A stretch of DNA of 64,000 nucleotides from Calocera cornea HHB12733 (GCA_001632435.1 KV424003.1:30756-94755); one strand, 5' to 3'. Shown: positions 20,415 through 33,747, counted from the stretch's first letter. The notes: generated from the letters alone by a model not told the origin. Made by a program: numbers and translations.

Positions 20415-21913
20415 ATGGACTCTGGCAGCGAATGGGACGTGCGCTCTCTCCCCTCCGACTTCTCACTCTCCCTCCCCTCTTCTCCGGGCCATGGACCGGC
20501 GGACTCGCACGGAATTCCCGGCACCCCACTCTCGCTGCATTCAGTGCCAGACTCGGCCTTCTCCTTATCGCCCCATTCTGCGAGCCACGTCTTCCTACCC
20601 CCGCCCATGGAAGACAGGGACAGAAACGGCGCGCTCGAAACGTCGCGTACGCTCGTCTTACCCTCCCTCCCATGGCCCCATATGTCAAGTCCCTATGGAG
20701 AAACGATCGGAGAGATGAAGCTTCTGGTGGTGTCGCGTCTGAGCGACGCGGAACCTAGGGAGCGCGTCCGTCGGACTCTCCTCGAGGAGAATAGCGACGT
20801 GTTGCGCGTCCATGCCCCGGAGAGTCTCACCGATGGCAGGAGAGTTACCTGCGCAGACACCACCATGCGGACGGACGAGATCGAGGAGGCAGGAAAGAAT
20901 GTCTCTGTCACCGAAGCTATCGGCTATGATGAGCACGGAGACGTACGTGTCGCCCGCTGGACCATGTCATATTGTCAGGCTGACTTTTCACCGCAAGGTT
21001 AACGACGCCATTCGAAGCATTCTGTCAACCGTCTACGAGCAGTTCCGACTCATACGACCTCTTCTCAATCCTGCCGCCGTTCCTACACCGCAATTGATCG
21101 ACCTGCTCGCGTCTCCAGGCAGCCACTTCTACTTAGCCTGCATCTTCCTCTTACCGCATGGTCAGCCCATTCTCCCATCTCACCACCTACAATGAATCTT
21201 ATCTGCGGAACTGTAACATCTTGACAGAACCGACACCTCTCGAGCATACACTCTTCCGTGTCTTGGAGGCTACAATGCCAATTGTCAGCATAGACATCCC
21301 CGAGGGCACGTCACACCGGGTGCAATCGACCTCATGGCCGAGCCGGCGGCAACTCCAACCAACACATACGCTGCCCGAGCTCGTCCACACTCTCTTCAGA
21401 TCACCCCAGCACCGAGACAGACTGCGACGGGAGGCAGCCTCTGGCTTTGTGGCGTGGTGGACTTCTGAGCGCGAGTCGAGCCTGGGCGACGTTGTGGCAG
21501 CGGGACCAGATTCGGTTTGCACCCAGGCTCGAGAACCGCACAATGACGCATCATCGCCGCTGTCGTTCAGAGCGCTTCCGATGCCGGTTTTGGACCCCCT
21601 GCACCATTCAATGATTTTCTCGCCCTTGACTCTCCTCCCGCCACTAATTCAGCGGATGATGATGCGGCTTGCCCTGAGCACCGCGGTGCGAGACGGCTTG
21701 CGCTGCAGCAGTTATGCCGAGCCGCCCGTGTCCTCCACCGCGTGCATCGCCCAGACCGAGAAGAAAATTTCGCTCAAGCCGTTCGCGTCTGTGAAAGCTG
21801 TCTCCGGCAGGGACGGACCATGCTGGACCTGGCGCAGCGTCGTACGAGGCGTCGCTGGCTTTGCAGCGATGACGGCCATCTGGGGAGCCCTCGTCTGGGC
21901 GACGACTGTATAG
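20415..21913 (+). CDS. Hypothetical tail-anchored protein, possibly a degenerate septin-like GTPase fold
   Basis: Exons 20415-20942, 20998-21160 and 21228-21913 give 458 aa. The first 75 residues are Ser/Pro-rich. From about residue 95 (MKLLVVSRLSDAEPRERV) the order of blocks (a strand start, VTEAIGYDEHGD, then HFYLACIFLLPH, PLEHTLFRVLEATMPIVSID) resembles septin-type GTPases, but there is no P-loop GxxxxGK[ST]. This likeness is only my inference from block order. The C-terminus VVRGVAGFAAMTAIWGALVW is a single hydrophobic segment followed by three residues, so the protein is probably tail-anchored in a membrane. No named family is claimed. Confidence 0.7.
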
Positions 21914-24622
21914 GATCTGCCAAGGCATACGACAAGGGGCAGCTCGCATTGTATTGTACGTCGCGCGGTCGTGTTCCTGATGGGTCGGAGGGGTTCGGGC
22001 CGTCGTCCGGTGGTCCTGGTTTTCAGCTATATCCGGGGGTTCTCTGTGGATAGACTGTTCTGTGCTATGTATATCGATTGTCCCACACTGTTACGTAGCG
22101 CGAGATCTGTGCGGAATGTAACTCTATCTGTGCGTTTGGTCAGGTGCGGGATTTTCTGTTGCTATTGCGGTTGGAACCGGAAACACGGATGGCTGGCTGC
22201 ACCTAGCCAGAGAGGTTGACGTTGTGGGGAGTTGACTGACAGCGGGGAAACAGGAACAAAGGATATGATGACTTGCGCCACGACAAAGAGGACAAGTACT
22301 ATAAGATTCGTCTGGTGTTATTTTGCCGTCAAGTGAGGGCTAGCGATCGGCCACGTCTGGGTAGGCGATGGATGTGGTAACAAGGCAAGCTTATATTTGG
22401 TAGATTTACGTTACCGGGATTGGCCACGCTGCTTCTGCAGTCTGATGGAGGTGGGATTGTATACCAGACTGGAGGGCCTGTGGGCTCCCCTGGCTTCTCA
22501 CAAGACCTGGACACTGGGGTTTGGCAGAAGGGAGTGTGGCGACAGGGAAGCATGGGTGCAGCGCGGGCTGACAAGCGTCCGGCTGTGGCGTTCCACGAGA
22601 CACGATTGTAATGACGTGCTTACGGCAACATCGTAATTCAGCGGCTTGTGATCGGGCGTCACCCTTCTCGTGTTTCCGCAGGACCCCGTGTTTGCTTCCC
22701 TGGCTGCGCTTTCTAATCCCTCCATCCATCGCCGCGCAGACAGATGCCGCCCACCCCGCCTGCCGCGGTCCCCTAATCAAGCCAATCAATCATCCCAACA
22801 CTCTGTTAATTATTCTTACCAGTTCTGCCCCGAAATGGATCCCATCGCCCGAAATTTGACTGCTTCGCTCACAGCGGCATGCGGTCCGAATTTGAATTTC
22901 ACCTATTCCATCCACGGTGCTTGGACCAAAGGGGTTTGGGCGATGACCGGGTCCTTGACGACCGGTCTAGGACGGCGAGAGCATATAATTTTACGTGATC
23001 CCGAACACGTTCCGTAATTTTCTTCCGTAAGAAACCTGAGCCCAAGTCAGGGTGCAATAGCACCGATGCTCCTCGGAGTGCACGCAAGGAGCACCACCCG
23101 CGTTGTCTCTGGCAGCGACTGTATACAATGGCGCCGCCTCCTCCTGATACGCACGCCGTTCTCGGCACGTCGCTGCGACAACAGCAGGAGAGTTCAGCCC
23201 GCGGCGTGTTGCGTGCATGCGCTCCTTAATGAAAGTTACAATGGTGGGCAGTTTGTATTACAGTTTTTGTGTGGTTCCCGCCTGAGCGAGAAGGGCGAAC
23301 GAAGTAACTACGGAATGGCGTTCCTCCTGACCGGGTATTGTGGTCAAGCTGGAAGGTATGGGCGATCGTATGCAAAATGGCATTGCATCCCGGCCCTGAC
23401 CGGCTGAAAGGAATGGGAACTCGCCGTGGGCGCGTGGGCCAAGGGTCTAAGGGGGTTACATTGGCGGAAGTAAATGGAAGCGGATTGATACTCCGCCCAG
23501 TTCCGTTCTCGCCCAGCTTTGGGGGGTGCATGCATGTAGGACACACCTCCTTCCCGTGCAGCGGGTGGTCTGTCTATCCCCCCTCCAACTTCCCGCCGGC
23601 ACGCACAGCGAGACCCAGCGTGCGACCGGACCTCCCCGTCCTGTGGCGGCTTGACGAGTTACGACGTGCCCTCGTATCAGCAAGCGTATCAGCTTAACCG
23701 GCACAGCCAAACAGTGAATTCCAACGCACAGGCTGACGAAGACGGCAGCTTCGCGGGCGACCGAATGGGCGTTAAGTCCCCAAGCGAGGCTTCTCAAGCG
23801 AGATAGATTTCATACAAAAGGGATCCCAAGAGGGCTCGTCTGGGGGACGCGCGCGCTACACAGCACGACTATCGAGCAAACGTTGGACGCTGCCGTTACT
23901 TTACGTTGTTATTGTGACCAGGAAGAAGTCACGGGATTGTCAACTGGACCAGCGCCTGGCACGCTAACGACTCCTTCCGACCGGACTCAAGCGGGGCTAA
24001 TCGAACGGAACGACATTCCACTGTATTTCCGTTTGGCCAAATCATTGGGAGACCCCCCAGGTAGAGGCACCTCCGGAGCGATCTTGACCACGAGTTTTGC
24101 GGAGTTGGGAGAAGCGACCGGTGGAACCCGAGGCCGAGACTCAGTTCTTGCGCCCATTTTGTGCGCCTCCCGAGCGCTCTCCCCATAGGGACGAGTCCCA
24201 TCCCCGCCTGGCACCCCCTCCCGCCTTTCCGCGCTCAAACATCCCTCCGCCCTCTTTCGCCGTTCACCCATATTCCCCTCTCCTGTCACTCAAGTCTGCA
24301 CCCGCTCATCGCGCCTGAACCCTTGCCTAGTCTGCGTGCTCTGCAGTCGAATCATCATCACCCCCGCCGTACACGAACGCACCCCAAGACGCACCATATG
24401 CACCAACCCTCCGCTGCCCGTCTAAATCGCGCATAAACGAAATCGTGTCGTATCGCTCCCGTGCTCCCCGATTTGCCGGACCCTTCAAGAACCCCCCCCT
24501 CCGCGTCTTCAATCACGGCGTCCCCCCCTCCCTTTCCTTCCCACACCACCTCCCACCTCCCTGCCTTGCTTTGCTCCCCCTGCCTGCACTCTTCACCCCG
24601 TCACACGGCCACCTCCCGCCCA
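21914..24622. other. Gene-poor region, nothing supported
   Basis: This 2.7-kb segment contains only short frames without conserved character on either strand. The final 450 bp are strongly C-rich (CCCTCC, CACC tracts) and probably form promoter and leader of the bZIP gene at 24623. Confidence 0.5.
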
Positions 24623-26127
24623 ATGTCGTACCGCAGTTCCGGCCCGCCACAGGATTCACCCTCCCCCGGTGAACGTGGAGGAGACAGGCCGGAAAGGAGT
24701 CGGAACGCAAAAGCTCAGGCCAAGCATCGCGCGAAACGGGCGGCTTACGTCAAGGGAGTACGTCAACTATCTTCCCTGTCATCTGCTACGGACTGCTGAC
24801 GTCGATCACAGCTAGAGGATGACGTTGGACGCCTCAAGGCTCAGCTCGAGGCGGTGATGACCCAGCGTGGCTTGTCTGCTATGGCCGGGTCATCGCACGG
24901 TCCTATGCCTATGGGCAGCGAGCTGGAGGGTCGGCGCTCGCAGGAGCTTGAGCTCGAACTCGCTCGGGTGCGCTCTGAGAATGCTGCATTGCGGGCCCAG
25001 CTTCAGAGGACCGGTGTCTCCATCTCGCACATGGACATGTATGGTGGTATGGACCGCCCTCACAGCGGTTCGTACCAGCAACGTCCCCATATGGACATGC
25101 ATGGGGTTTACCCGCACCCACCGCGGTCGGGTTCGGCGTCGTCGAACAGCGAGTCCTCGATATCCCCTGCTGTGCAGCAGCCGCCTCCTCCTATGCTCTC
25201 TCGCTCGCACAATCAGGCGGGCCAAGTGCAGCCGTCTCAGGAGTCTATGGCGAGTTCCTCTGCCTCCATCCCTTTCTACCTTCTTCCCCTCCCGCCCAAC
25301 CATCAGTTCAATTCCCTCCTCATTGCTTGCGCGAGGGCGTCGTCGCCGCAGCCGTCTTCGTCCACGGCACAGTCGAGCATCTCCCCCTTGACCCCGCCTG
25401 GGGACCTGCAAGGCACGCCACAGTCGCTGCACACTTCCTCTGATGGTCGTGGTCATAACCACCCTTCCCCGCCATTGCTTCCTTCTCCTCCATCTGCGTT
25501 TGGAGACATCGGTAATAATCAAAACCTTCCTCTTTCCGACGACAGGGCCCCATTGCGCGAGTTTCTTCCCCAGCAGCTGTCCCGGGGGGACTCACAAGCC
25601 ATCTATCAACCGGGCCCATACGATCACCTTACTCCCAGCCTACACTCTTACCAGGCCAACACACCCCCCAGCACCCTGCCTCCAATCTGCGCGATTCAAT
25701 GAACTACTCCGTACAAAGCTACATGTCTTCTGGATCTTATCCAGTAAGTTGTTTCCATGGTCACATTCATCTATACGTTCTGATCACTACTGGGTTTTAG
25801 CCAACTGCTTCTCGTGCCCCCAATATCATGCCACAAGAAAATTACCTCGTGCGTATCACCTTCTTTTCTCGAAGGGCCATGTCATTTACGGTCTGCCAGG
25901 GTCAATCGTCGTCATACCCGACTTCTTATGATCAACAGTCGCAGTCGCAATCGTGGCCTGCATCGTATGCCGTTTCTGGCGGTTCTGCCACTCCCACTCC
26001 GAACGCGTCGACGTATCAGTTTCAGGCTGCCTTCTCCCAGCAACAGCAGCAGCAGCAGCAGCACTCTCGACAACCGCCTGCCGGAGGTGGAGGCGGCGGC
26101 ATCGTAAAATGGGAGGGTGACGTGTAA
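24623..26127 (+). CDS. bZIP transcription factor
   Basis: Exons 24623-24757, 24812-25511, 25562-25743, 25801-25848 and 25900-26127 give 430 aa. The basic region RSRNAKAQAKHRAKRAAYV (residues 25-43) is joined by the first intron to the zipper LEDDVGRLKAQLEAV. A second helical stretch, LELELARVRSENAALRAQLQ, keeps hydrophobic heptad positions. The rest is Ser/Pro/Gln-rich with a run of eight Gln near the end, as in activation domains, and finishes GGGGGGIVKWEGDV. The intron 25512-25561 was chosen because it changes frame to one that meets the clear donor at 25744; without it the frame ends at 25702. A fungal nuclear regulator is the likely role. Confidence 0.8.
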
Positions 26128-29100
26128 TCTTCTTGTAAACATCACCTGATCATTCATATTTCTTTTTGGCTACCTTGTCCCAATTCCTCCACCAATTTAC
26201 CTGCTTGCTGTCCCGCTTATTCCCCGCTGTATCCATTATTCCTTTCCATTTAGACGTAGAGACGATTAATGTGATCGGCAGTGATGAGATCAACTAACTT
26301 CAGGGAAGGGGTAACATTCCAATCGGTAATCCTCGTCAGATGCCCGAGTGGCGAGGTCGGTCCTCCCTACATAGGTGCGGGGACAAGTCACTACTGGGTG
26401 ACGACTCAATCACTCATTGATTCCGAGTGGCTGTCCAGACGGGAACAATTGACGAATGAAGTCATGCGTCGTGTGGTCTCTCAGCCTTTTTCTCTTCGTC
26501 CACCAATATGCGGCAGGTACGGCATGCCCTCTCTCCGCCCATACGCTGTTTCACTGACATGCATCCGTCTATGACCCATCAGTGCGAAAGCTGCGAGGCT
26601 CGATACGTGACAGGAGCGGCCGTCCTTATCGTGGGACGGCACGATCCGATATTCTCGAGCGGGAAGGTCTGAGCATTTGTGTCCTCCTAGATTGACTCTA
26701 GCAGGGTCCGGCGGCAAACCGCCGAGCGACGTACCAGATATGCAATCCCGAACTCCTCGAACCATGCCAATGGTATGCGAGGCCCCAAGATCTCCGGTCG
26801 AACGGAAGGAGGGCAGGAGTTGCCCGGATTTTGGGAAACGTCGCGAGGACTGAGCGACGGTGTACTGATTTCCCAGCATTGTGCCGTGTGGTCTCGCAAG
26901 GGACCAGCGCGCTCTGCTGGGCCCGTCGCTCTTTGGTGCACTTCGCAGCTTGGGGTTATGCTCTACGTGAGCTACTCAAAACTCGATTCAGACTATTCTT
27001 GGCCTGCCGCATGCGGTTCACAATTTTTTCCAACTCTTCTCCTTCGAGAAGTTCAGCTTTCAATTTAGTGCGATGGCCATTCGCGCGGATCTTGCACCGG
27101 TAGCATTCTGCGACTTTGGACCGAGCGGCACGGATATTCCAGTGAAGCACCTCTAATGAGGGTACATCTCTCCCACTTCCCCGCGTTCAATTTTGAGTTG
27201 CTACGCAACGCTTCTACCATAGTCAAAATGTGCCTAATCCAGTGACACTGTGGTCTCACGCAACTTCTCTCTCCGTGCTGCCTTTTCACTGCTTTGGGCC
27301 CGTGCGATTCAACTTTTAATTGCATCTCATTCTGACCTGGTCCGTCAGTCCTTTGGGCTGGGCATAAATTACGAAATATTCGGTAACTTACCTTTTAGAC
27401 AAGAACGCACCCAGGTCCTCCCTGGCCTACGCCTCAATGCCTCCGCGCCTCTCCCCATGTGGAACAACCCACTATGAACCCTTGTGGCACAGATCTTCTC
27501 GGCAACCTCGACCAATCTATTCGACCGCACCATTTGCGACATAGTGGGCGACACTGTCGCTTAACGAACTATGGGGTCATGAGAATGGCCGAAACCCCAA
27601 ATGCTGAGGAATGCTGTGGTCCATGCAGATTGTCTCGAAGCAAGGCTTGTGTTCAAGTGAGGCTGCTCGCGATGCTTTTTCCTCACTGCCTTCGGCAACC
27701 GTCTAAACAATGCCAAGTCGAGATTCGTCTTACATGTAAGGATGTGATCTGATGTGGCCATGAATCGGAGAACTACTGAGGCGACTTGATTTGGTGCACT
27801 GTATGCTTGTTTGTCATGTCGACCTTGCTGGGCTGCAGTGCGTCGTGAGGACTACGTCTGCAGATGAAGGCATGCTTTCTTCTGTCGGATGTAGCTTTCA
27901 ACAGAGAATGGGCCCGATTCTGCCTGGATGAAGATCCACTTGGCATGATTGACCGAGGGGATTACAATTTCTCAAAGCTTCGTGCCTGCCTCTTCAATGC
28001 TTGTGGGCCTCTCATGGGGGCTTCTTGTCCAGCGCCGACATTCCTCACGGACACTCTGCAGCACCCTTGCCGTTCCACTCCCACGCCTTTTCATGTGAGA
28101 TAGACGGACGGACGGACGGACGGAATGACCAGCTGATCCCAATCGGCTTGCGTAGCCTCGCGAAACCAAACCGGAACGAAGCACAACCTTGTGCGAGCTC
28201 CTCTTCGGAACAGTGTCTTGCCACAAACGCCACAGTGGAGGCAGTCTGTTCCGGAACGCGTGAATAGCCAGCTACACCAGCATTCTGAAGCTATGGCTTG
28301 GCCATCTTCGGACTCCCCGTGAAACACGCTTTGGCATAGGGGACGGGTGACATTATACTAGAGCCTTGGACAAGAACACTGTTCAGGTTTGAATTTTGCT
28401 TGACTTCCTGCTTGGCAACCTTCTGCGTTTCGATCAGGTCTACCGTGCGATATCACAATTCAGATTTGGCCGAATAAGAGTCGGGCTCTGGCACATCCTT
28501 GCCCTAGTGGTGCCACTCATCACATGTCCCTCTCCGCGGGTCCGTGTCAGAACTCATGAGGAATGCACTGCCAACACGACGTCGCCAGGGCGCCCTTGAA
28601 GCGCGGTGAGCGCCACACGTAACTTCTTAGGTACAGCCCACCCAGCTGTATATGGAAAAACGTGCTGCGTGCTTTTTGCTTTGCCTGGTACCGTGCGAAG
28701 TGGTTGCCAACTTGGCCCTAGCCGAAACCGCTGTGATCACACGCGTTATTGTTTTGTCCCTTCGTTCCCAGTAGGAGTCAAGGTTGTTGTACAACGCAAA
28801 CTGTTCATCAACCCGGTTCGTATAATGCAATCAAGATACACCTCCTTTACATCTGGCAAGATCTTGGGGTGCATACAAGGGAAACGCGCCAGGGAGCGAG
28901 AATCCTCTTGGGTTGCGGTCGTATGCGTCTTGCCTCTCGCTTGCATGCGGCACGGCGCGACAGTGGTACTCTGATCGGTCCACCAACCGTATATATACCG
29001 GTATCGAGACGAATAATATGTAGAAGGCGCTATATGAAGCGGTCTCTCCACCATCTTGCCCGCGACAGTCTATTGCCAGATTTCGAAGACATTATCAAGA

Positions 29101-29411
29101 ATATTCCAGTAAGCGCTTGGTCGTCAATGTTGGGCTTCTGGCCGAGGGCGGCTGGGGCTGACTTGAGACGCGGCTGATCCCTGTTGCGGAATCAATCTGA
29201 TCCACGACACACACCTCTTTATAATCCAGCCGCCTGCCACAGTTGAGTGCTTCATGCATCCGTGCCCGCTTTTGGCTCAGCGGGGCTGGCCGTCTTACAG
29301 TACCTGACAATCTTCGGTGCCGCCAGTATTTGCCTGTCCAAAGAAAGTGGCTGATGGTGAGCGTCTCGTCTCGACTTCTCCTAGTTGCGACTGCCAGCTC
29401 ATCACGTTGCC
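26128..29411. other. Gene-poor region with a short simple repeat
   Basis: No convincing gene is seen in these 3.3 kb. A GACG tetramer run lies at about 28102-28124. The spacing around GATGCCCGAGTGGCGAGG at 26340 recalls a tRNA A box, but no B box follows. A TATATATA tract near 28990 may serve a transcript leading to the F-box gene. Confidence 0.45.
28102..28124. repeat. GACG tetranucleotide microsatellite
   Basis: The run GACGGACGGACGGACGG is preceded by ATA and followed by AATGACC. About five units. Confidence 0.85.
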
Positions 29412-30722
29412 ATGTCGAAGCCGGGCAATACACCGATCATCCCAAGGGGCCGCAAGCTTCCGCTTGAAGTGCTCGATGCGGTCGTGAACCTGATCGCGGA
29501 CAAAAAGGATCTTCTGTCCATCTGCTTGGCTAGCAAGACATTTTGTGAGCTTGGACAGCGCCCACTGTATCGCAATTTACAGTTCATCTTCCCAACAACG
29601 GTGGTTAAAATATGCCGCTCGATGAGCCGCAAACCCGCACTGGCTTCCTACGTGCGGTCGCTTGAAATGGCTATCATGTCGCGAGCGATGGAAATTATAA
29701 ACGGTGCTTTCGCAATCCGGTGTTATCACCCATTCGAGACGGCTCTCTGGAGGCTGCTTTGGCCTGTTCTGCGTCTCATGACCGGACTCAAGCGCGTCAT
29801 TATCGTTGTTCGATGGAATGGCGCTCTCGAACTCCTCCGCAAGGGCCCATTCGAGCTCGATATCCTGCACATCAACACGAATGACCAACTTCCAATATCG
29901 CTACTGCAAGAGCAAGCATCCCTAAAGGAGTTCATCTTCTGGTCCACGGAAGAGCCAACCGAAGCCACCCAGTTGGCGATGAAAGCATACGCTGCCGAAC
30001 TCCTACCCAATGTGAGGCACATCGGCGGCCGATTCCAGATCCTTCGTCCTCTCTTGCCTGGCCACCGCCTGCAAAGTTGCGATTTCCTCATCGGGCCACC
30101 TGTAATGCAGGAAGAGCTCTCCGCGCTGCTGCGAAAGACGGCCGAGACATCCCCGAGCATGACCTACGTGCATCTCTGCTTAAAGACACTCTCTCAGCTG
30201 GACATCAAAGTTCTGAGCGCATCCTTCTCCGATGCTGTATCGCTTTACATCCACATCTATGGAGGTGGGAACCGTGATGTACGTTCGTATTCCGTCCTGC
30301 GTACAAGTCAGATTAATGTCTCGTAGTGTTTCTTCCTCGACTGGCTGCAGGAGCCCGGAACAATGGAAGCTTTCGAGCAATTCAAGGCCCTCCGCTCAAT
30401 CAAGTTGTCCCATGCTCAATTCCAAAAGCTCAACTACCCGGACGAGTTCCACACAGTCCTGGACGAGCTGGCGGAAGCTTGCCCCACGCTCCAGGCTCTC
30501 GAAGCCGTGTCGGCGCACATCGATTACCAAAAGTCTACGAGGACCCTCGTCAAGGACTTTTATACCCGATTCAAGGAAGATCAGGTGCCGCTCAAGATGA
30601 AGGGCGAGGTCATGCAAGCCCTCAATCCTGGAGAGGCATGGGTGATCGAGAAGGACGTGGTGACGAAGCCAATCTCCGCCGCGTGGTCCGCGGCATATCC
30701 TCTGGAGCTGAGCAACGAATGA
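29412..30722 (+). CDS. F-box domain protein
   Basis: Exons 29412-30278 and 30327-30722 join in phase 0 to give 420 aa. The N-terminal block LPLEVLDAVVNLIADKKDLL, then LASKTFCELGQRPLYRNLQF (about residues 18-58) is an F-box of the kind abundant in mushrooms: LP.E+L, a short linker and an R.LY+.+ motif. The remainder is a leucine-patterned region without clear repeats, probably substrate recognition. F-box proteins link Skp1-Cullin ubiquitin ligases to targets. The start ATG was chosen over an upstream in-frame ATG at 29385 because it lies close to the F-box and after an intron-like stretch. Confidence 0.82.
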
Positions 30723-31379
30723 CATACAACAGGGGTCAGCCTGCCATGATCGACGTTCAACACAGTTATCTTGTTTTTCATTTTACTCGTAAGCTTCTTC
30801 ATCTATCAGGGAGCATCCGATGGCCTTATCGGGCGGCAAAGACTCAGGTGTGATTGTTTCTCCGCTACATTGCGCATGGGCGCCGCGAATGGATCGGATG
30901 GATTCCGCGAACGCCACAAAGCTTGGCGGACTGCACCGTTTCTCGGAGGTCGGAGGGTGGGATAAAACAGGCTCATCGGAAACTCGGAAGGAGGTTGGGT
31001 TGTGGCTTAGGATGGTTTATAGTTCATTATTAGTTCCCTCGTTTCCATGTCATCGTACAACTGCTCATCGGGGCTGAGCCTGCTTCTCCCGTCTTGATCC
31101 ATCTCCTTGTACAGTTCCCTTCTACTTGTGCTTGCTGGTGCCACTGATAGCTTCCTGGCCTTCAAGACATGTTTGTCTTCAATATCGCCCTCGCAGTTGC
31201 AATTTGAGACATGCCCGATGTGATATTAATATCAAGGTTTTGCATGCCGAGGCGGCAGCGTAATGAGCCCGCCAGATACAGTGGGCCTGCGCCACATCGT
31301 GTCGCGACCCTGCCCCCCTGGCTCTTTCCTGATCAGGAAGGATATCCAACACGCTCTACAATGGTGCAGCTCCGATAGC
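30723..31379. other. Intergenic, no gene supported
   Basis: This 657-bp segment holds the 3' end of the F-box gene and the GPI11 promoter. No repeat or coding signal is evident. Confidence 0.5.
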
Positions 31380-32359
31380 ATGGCAAAGAACAAAGCATCA
31401 TCTTCCACAGCGGCGGTAGCTGCAAAACCCGCCGCACAAGCTTCGTCACCCTTCCCTCTCGCTCGCTACGCCAGCGTCCTCGGGCCACACACCCTCCTGC
31501 TCGCCTTCTCATCGCTCTACCTGCCGCGCACCTCTGAGCTCTTCTTCGCTCTCCCTCCGCCCAAGTCCAGCCTCGACCACCCGCAGCCGAAATGGATGGA
31601 ACCTATCACCGCCGCACCGGTGTGGACGCTCCTCTGGGTGACGCTAGGCGTATGGGGTTGTGTGGGCGCTTGGGCCGGCAGTGTCAGGCGATGGGCTAAG
31701 GCGGCCGGGGTTGCCGGCAGGGGCAGCGACTGGATTGTAAGCAATGTCTATCACCTCTCTCGCTCTTTCTAATAAGATACAGGCGCTCCGGAATGCAGTC
31801 CTATCCCTTGCCCTCTTCACGCCCGTCTTCTTCGTCCTCGTCGTCCTACTCGGCGCGCCTTTCTCCTCGTACCTTGCGCATACCCTACTCCTCAGCGTGC
31901 TCCTCTCGCTGCTGACCGCCTACGTCCCCGCATATGTCCTCCCTCCACCACGGCAGGACAGCTCGACGTCAAGTCTGGTGATGAGGCTTCAGTGGACGAG
32001 GCTGTTCAGCGAGTTCTTGTACGTGCGATCCTGCTTGAATTCTGTGTCTGGTTACTGAAGTGGTACTGTGCAGAACGAAGAGCCCCCTCGAGAGGATACT
32101 AGTCTACCCCGCTTTGGGAACTCTCATTGGTGCCTGGGCAGGAGCAGCGCCGATTGCGCTTGACTGGGATAGACCTTGGCAGGTTCGGGCATTGCTATCG
32201 CGCGCTTGGTGTAATGTCTGACTTAATGCATAGGCGTGGCCACTCACTCCAGCCTACGGCGCCATCATAGGATACATTGCTGGTTCGTACGCGGCGCTGA
32301 TGATGAGCGGGATGCTGCACTTCGCAGCGCAGGATACCGGAGTGAAGAAGACCCAATAG
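31380..32359 (+). CDS. GPI11: GPI-anchor ethanolamine-phosphate transfer protein, PIG-F/Gpi11
   Basis: Exons 31380-31736, 31783-32018, 32074-32182 and 32234-32359 give 275 aa. Hydrophobic segments are spread over the length (for example RYASVLGPHTLLLAFSSLYL, AVLSLALFTPVFFVLVVLLG, HTLLLSVLLSLLTAYVPAYV). The diagnostic C-terminal block is PLERILVYPALGTLIGAWAG, then APIALDWDRPWQAWPLTPAYG and a last membrane helix. PIG-F partners the ethanolamine-phosphate transferases of GPI-anchor assembly in the ER. It converges on the phosphatase gene with 132 bp between stops. Confidence 0.92.
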
Positions 32360-32491
32360 AGGCTCGCACGGTCAGAGATGTGTTTAAGGTCTAGTACATT
32401 CTTCTATTACTACATCTATATCCCATCGCGCGTACAAACTGGCCGTCGGACTTGATATGATCCTATGACCGCGATGACCAGTATATGCGCA

Positions 32492-33564
32492 CTATGAGGT
32501 GCCCACGAGCTGCGCAAGACACTCTACGGACGCCATCACGTACGTTGGCTTGATAGGCGAGGCGTTGGGCCCGGTGATGTCCGCCTCCTTCGCAATGCCA
32601 GTCATGACGAGGCAGGTGTCGATCCCACCGTCGATTCCAAACTTGACGTCTGTATCGAGCCTGTCGCCGATCATGATGCTCTTCTTGCGGTCAAAGTGTT
32701 GCCTACACAAAACTTCAGCGTGACTGCTGTATCAGCAGAAAGTACAGAAACACGCACTTCGCAACTATACAGTCCAGCATCGTCTTGTTCGGCTTACCAA
32801 TGCTGACGGGCGAGCGCTTAAGGATGTACTGCAGCGGGGCGTACATCGATCCCGCACCGGGGAGGATACCGTCCGCGGCAGGGTAGGTCGAATCTGAGTT
32901 CGTAGCGATAAAGTGACACCCTTCATTGCGCACAAGGTACTGCAGCGCTTTGCTGATCTTGGTGTAGTTGAGGTACTGGTCCAGACCGACGATGACAGCC
33001 TTGATGCTCGGGTCGTCTGTAAACTGGTCGAGCGTGTACGGCCCGGCCTGCAGGTCGGCGGGGTCGGATCCGCCCGTGTGGCTGATGCCTTCTGCGTCGA
33101 GCTCCTCCTCGATCCCCGACATGCCGATAATGTACACTCGATCCTCCTTCTTGAAGTTGAGAACAGTCGAGCAGTAGACGGCGGTAGCGTACGCAGAGCC
33201 GAAGACCTCCTCCTGTGCATGTACATCAGCCCATGTGCCGAAGGAGCCGGGGGACAGTGTTCAGGGACGCACCTCATACGCCTCGATGCCGAGTACATCA
33301 AACTTCTTCTTGTACGCCTTCCGGCTCTTCGTAGCGTTGTTTGTGACGAATATGATGCGCTTCTCTGGTGACATTAACCTTCCATGAGCCACGGTCAATA
33401 GAGCATAAGTAGGGAAACGCACTATGTTGCCTCAATAATGCCAGGGCTTCCTTCGCGCCAGGAATGAGGACGTCTCCTTGCCAGAGAACACCATCGCAGT
33501 CAAACAAGAACGTCTCGTAATCAAGCAGCTTGCTGATCTCCTCAGGGGTCGTGAGGCGGGCCAT
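32492..33564 (-). CDS. PHO13: PHO13-type HAD phosphatase (4-nitrophenylphosphatase / phosphoglycolate phosphatase)
   Basis: Exons 33564-33423, 33364-33273, 33212-32758 and 32702-32492 give 299 aa, the usual length. HAD motif I is FDCDGVLW with nucleophile Asp22 and Asp24; motif II is IFVTNN; GKPNKTMLD and MIGDRLDTDVKFG supply the catalytic lysine region and the metal-binding aspartates. The cap domain is type C2. PHO13 and mammalian PGP remove toxic by-products of glycolysis such as 2-phospholactate and 4-phosphoerythronate. The ATG at 33564 is preferred over an in-frame ATG at 33675, since it starts MARLTTPEEISKLL, the family start. Confidence 0.94.
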
Positions 33565-33747
33565 GGTGGGATAAGAGCTGGCTGGCAGGGTATCCTGTAT
33601 GAGCGCTGGTAGAAGAGCGTTGCTGGACTCGATCGGCGTCGGGGTCACGGAGAAGTTTCCGGGCGATAACCGCACTGGTCCCTGATGAACACGTCAGGCT
33701 GAACCCACACTGCAACAGACGCGGCTCTCCTGGTCCGCTCTCCCAAA

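Noticed and set aside
26336..26400. tRNA-like A box (GATGCCCGAGTGG)
   Set aside because: No GTTCRANNC B box follows at a suitable distance and no cloverleaf can be drawn.
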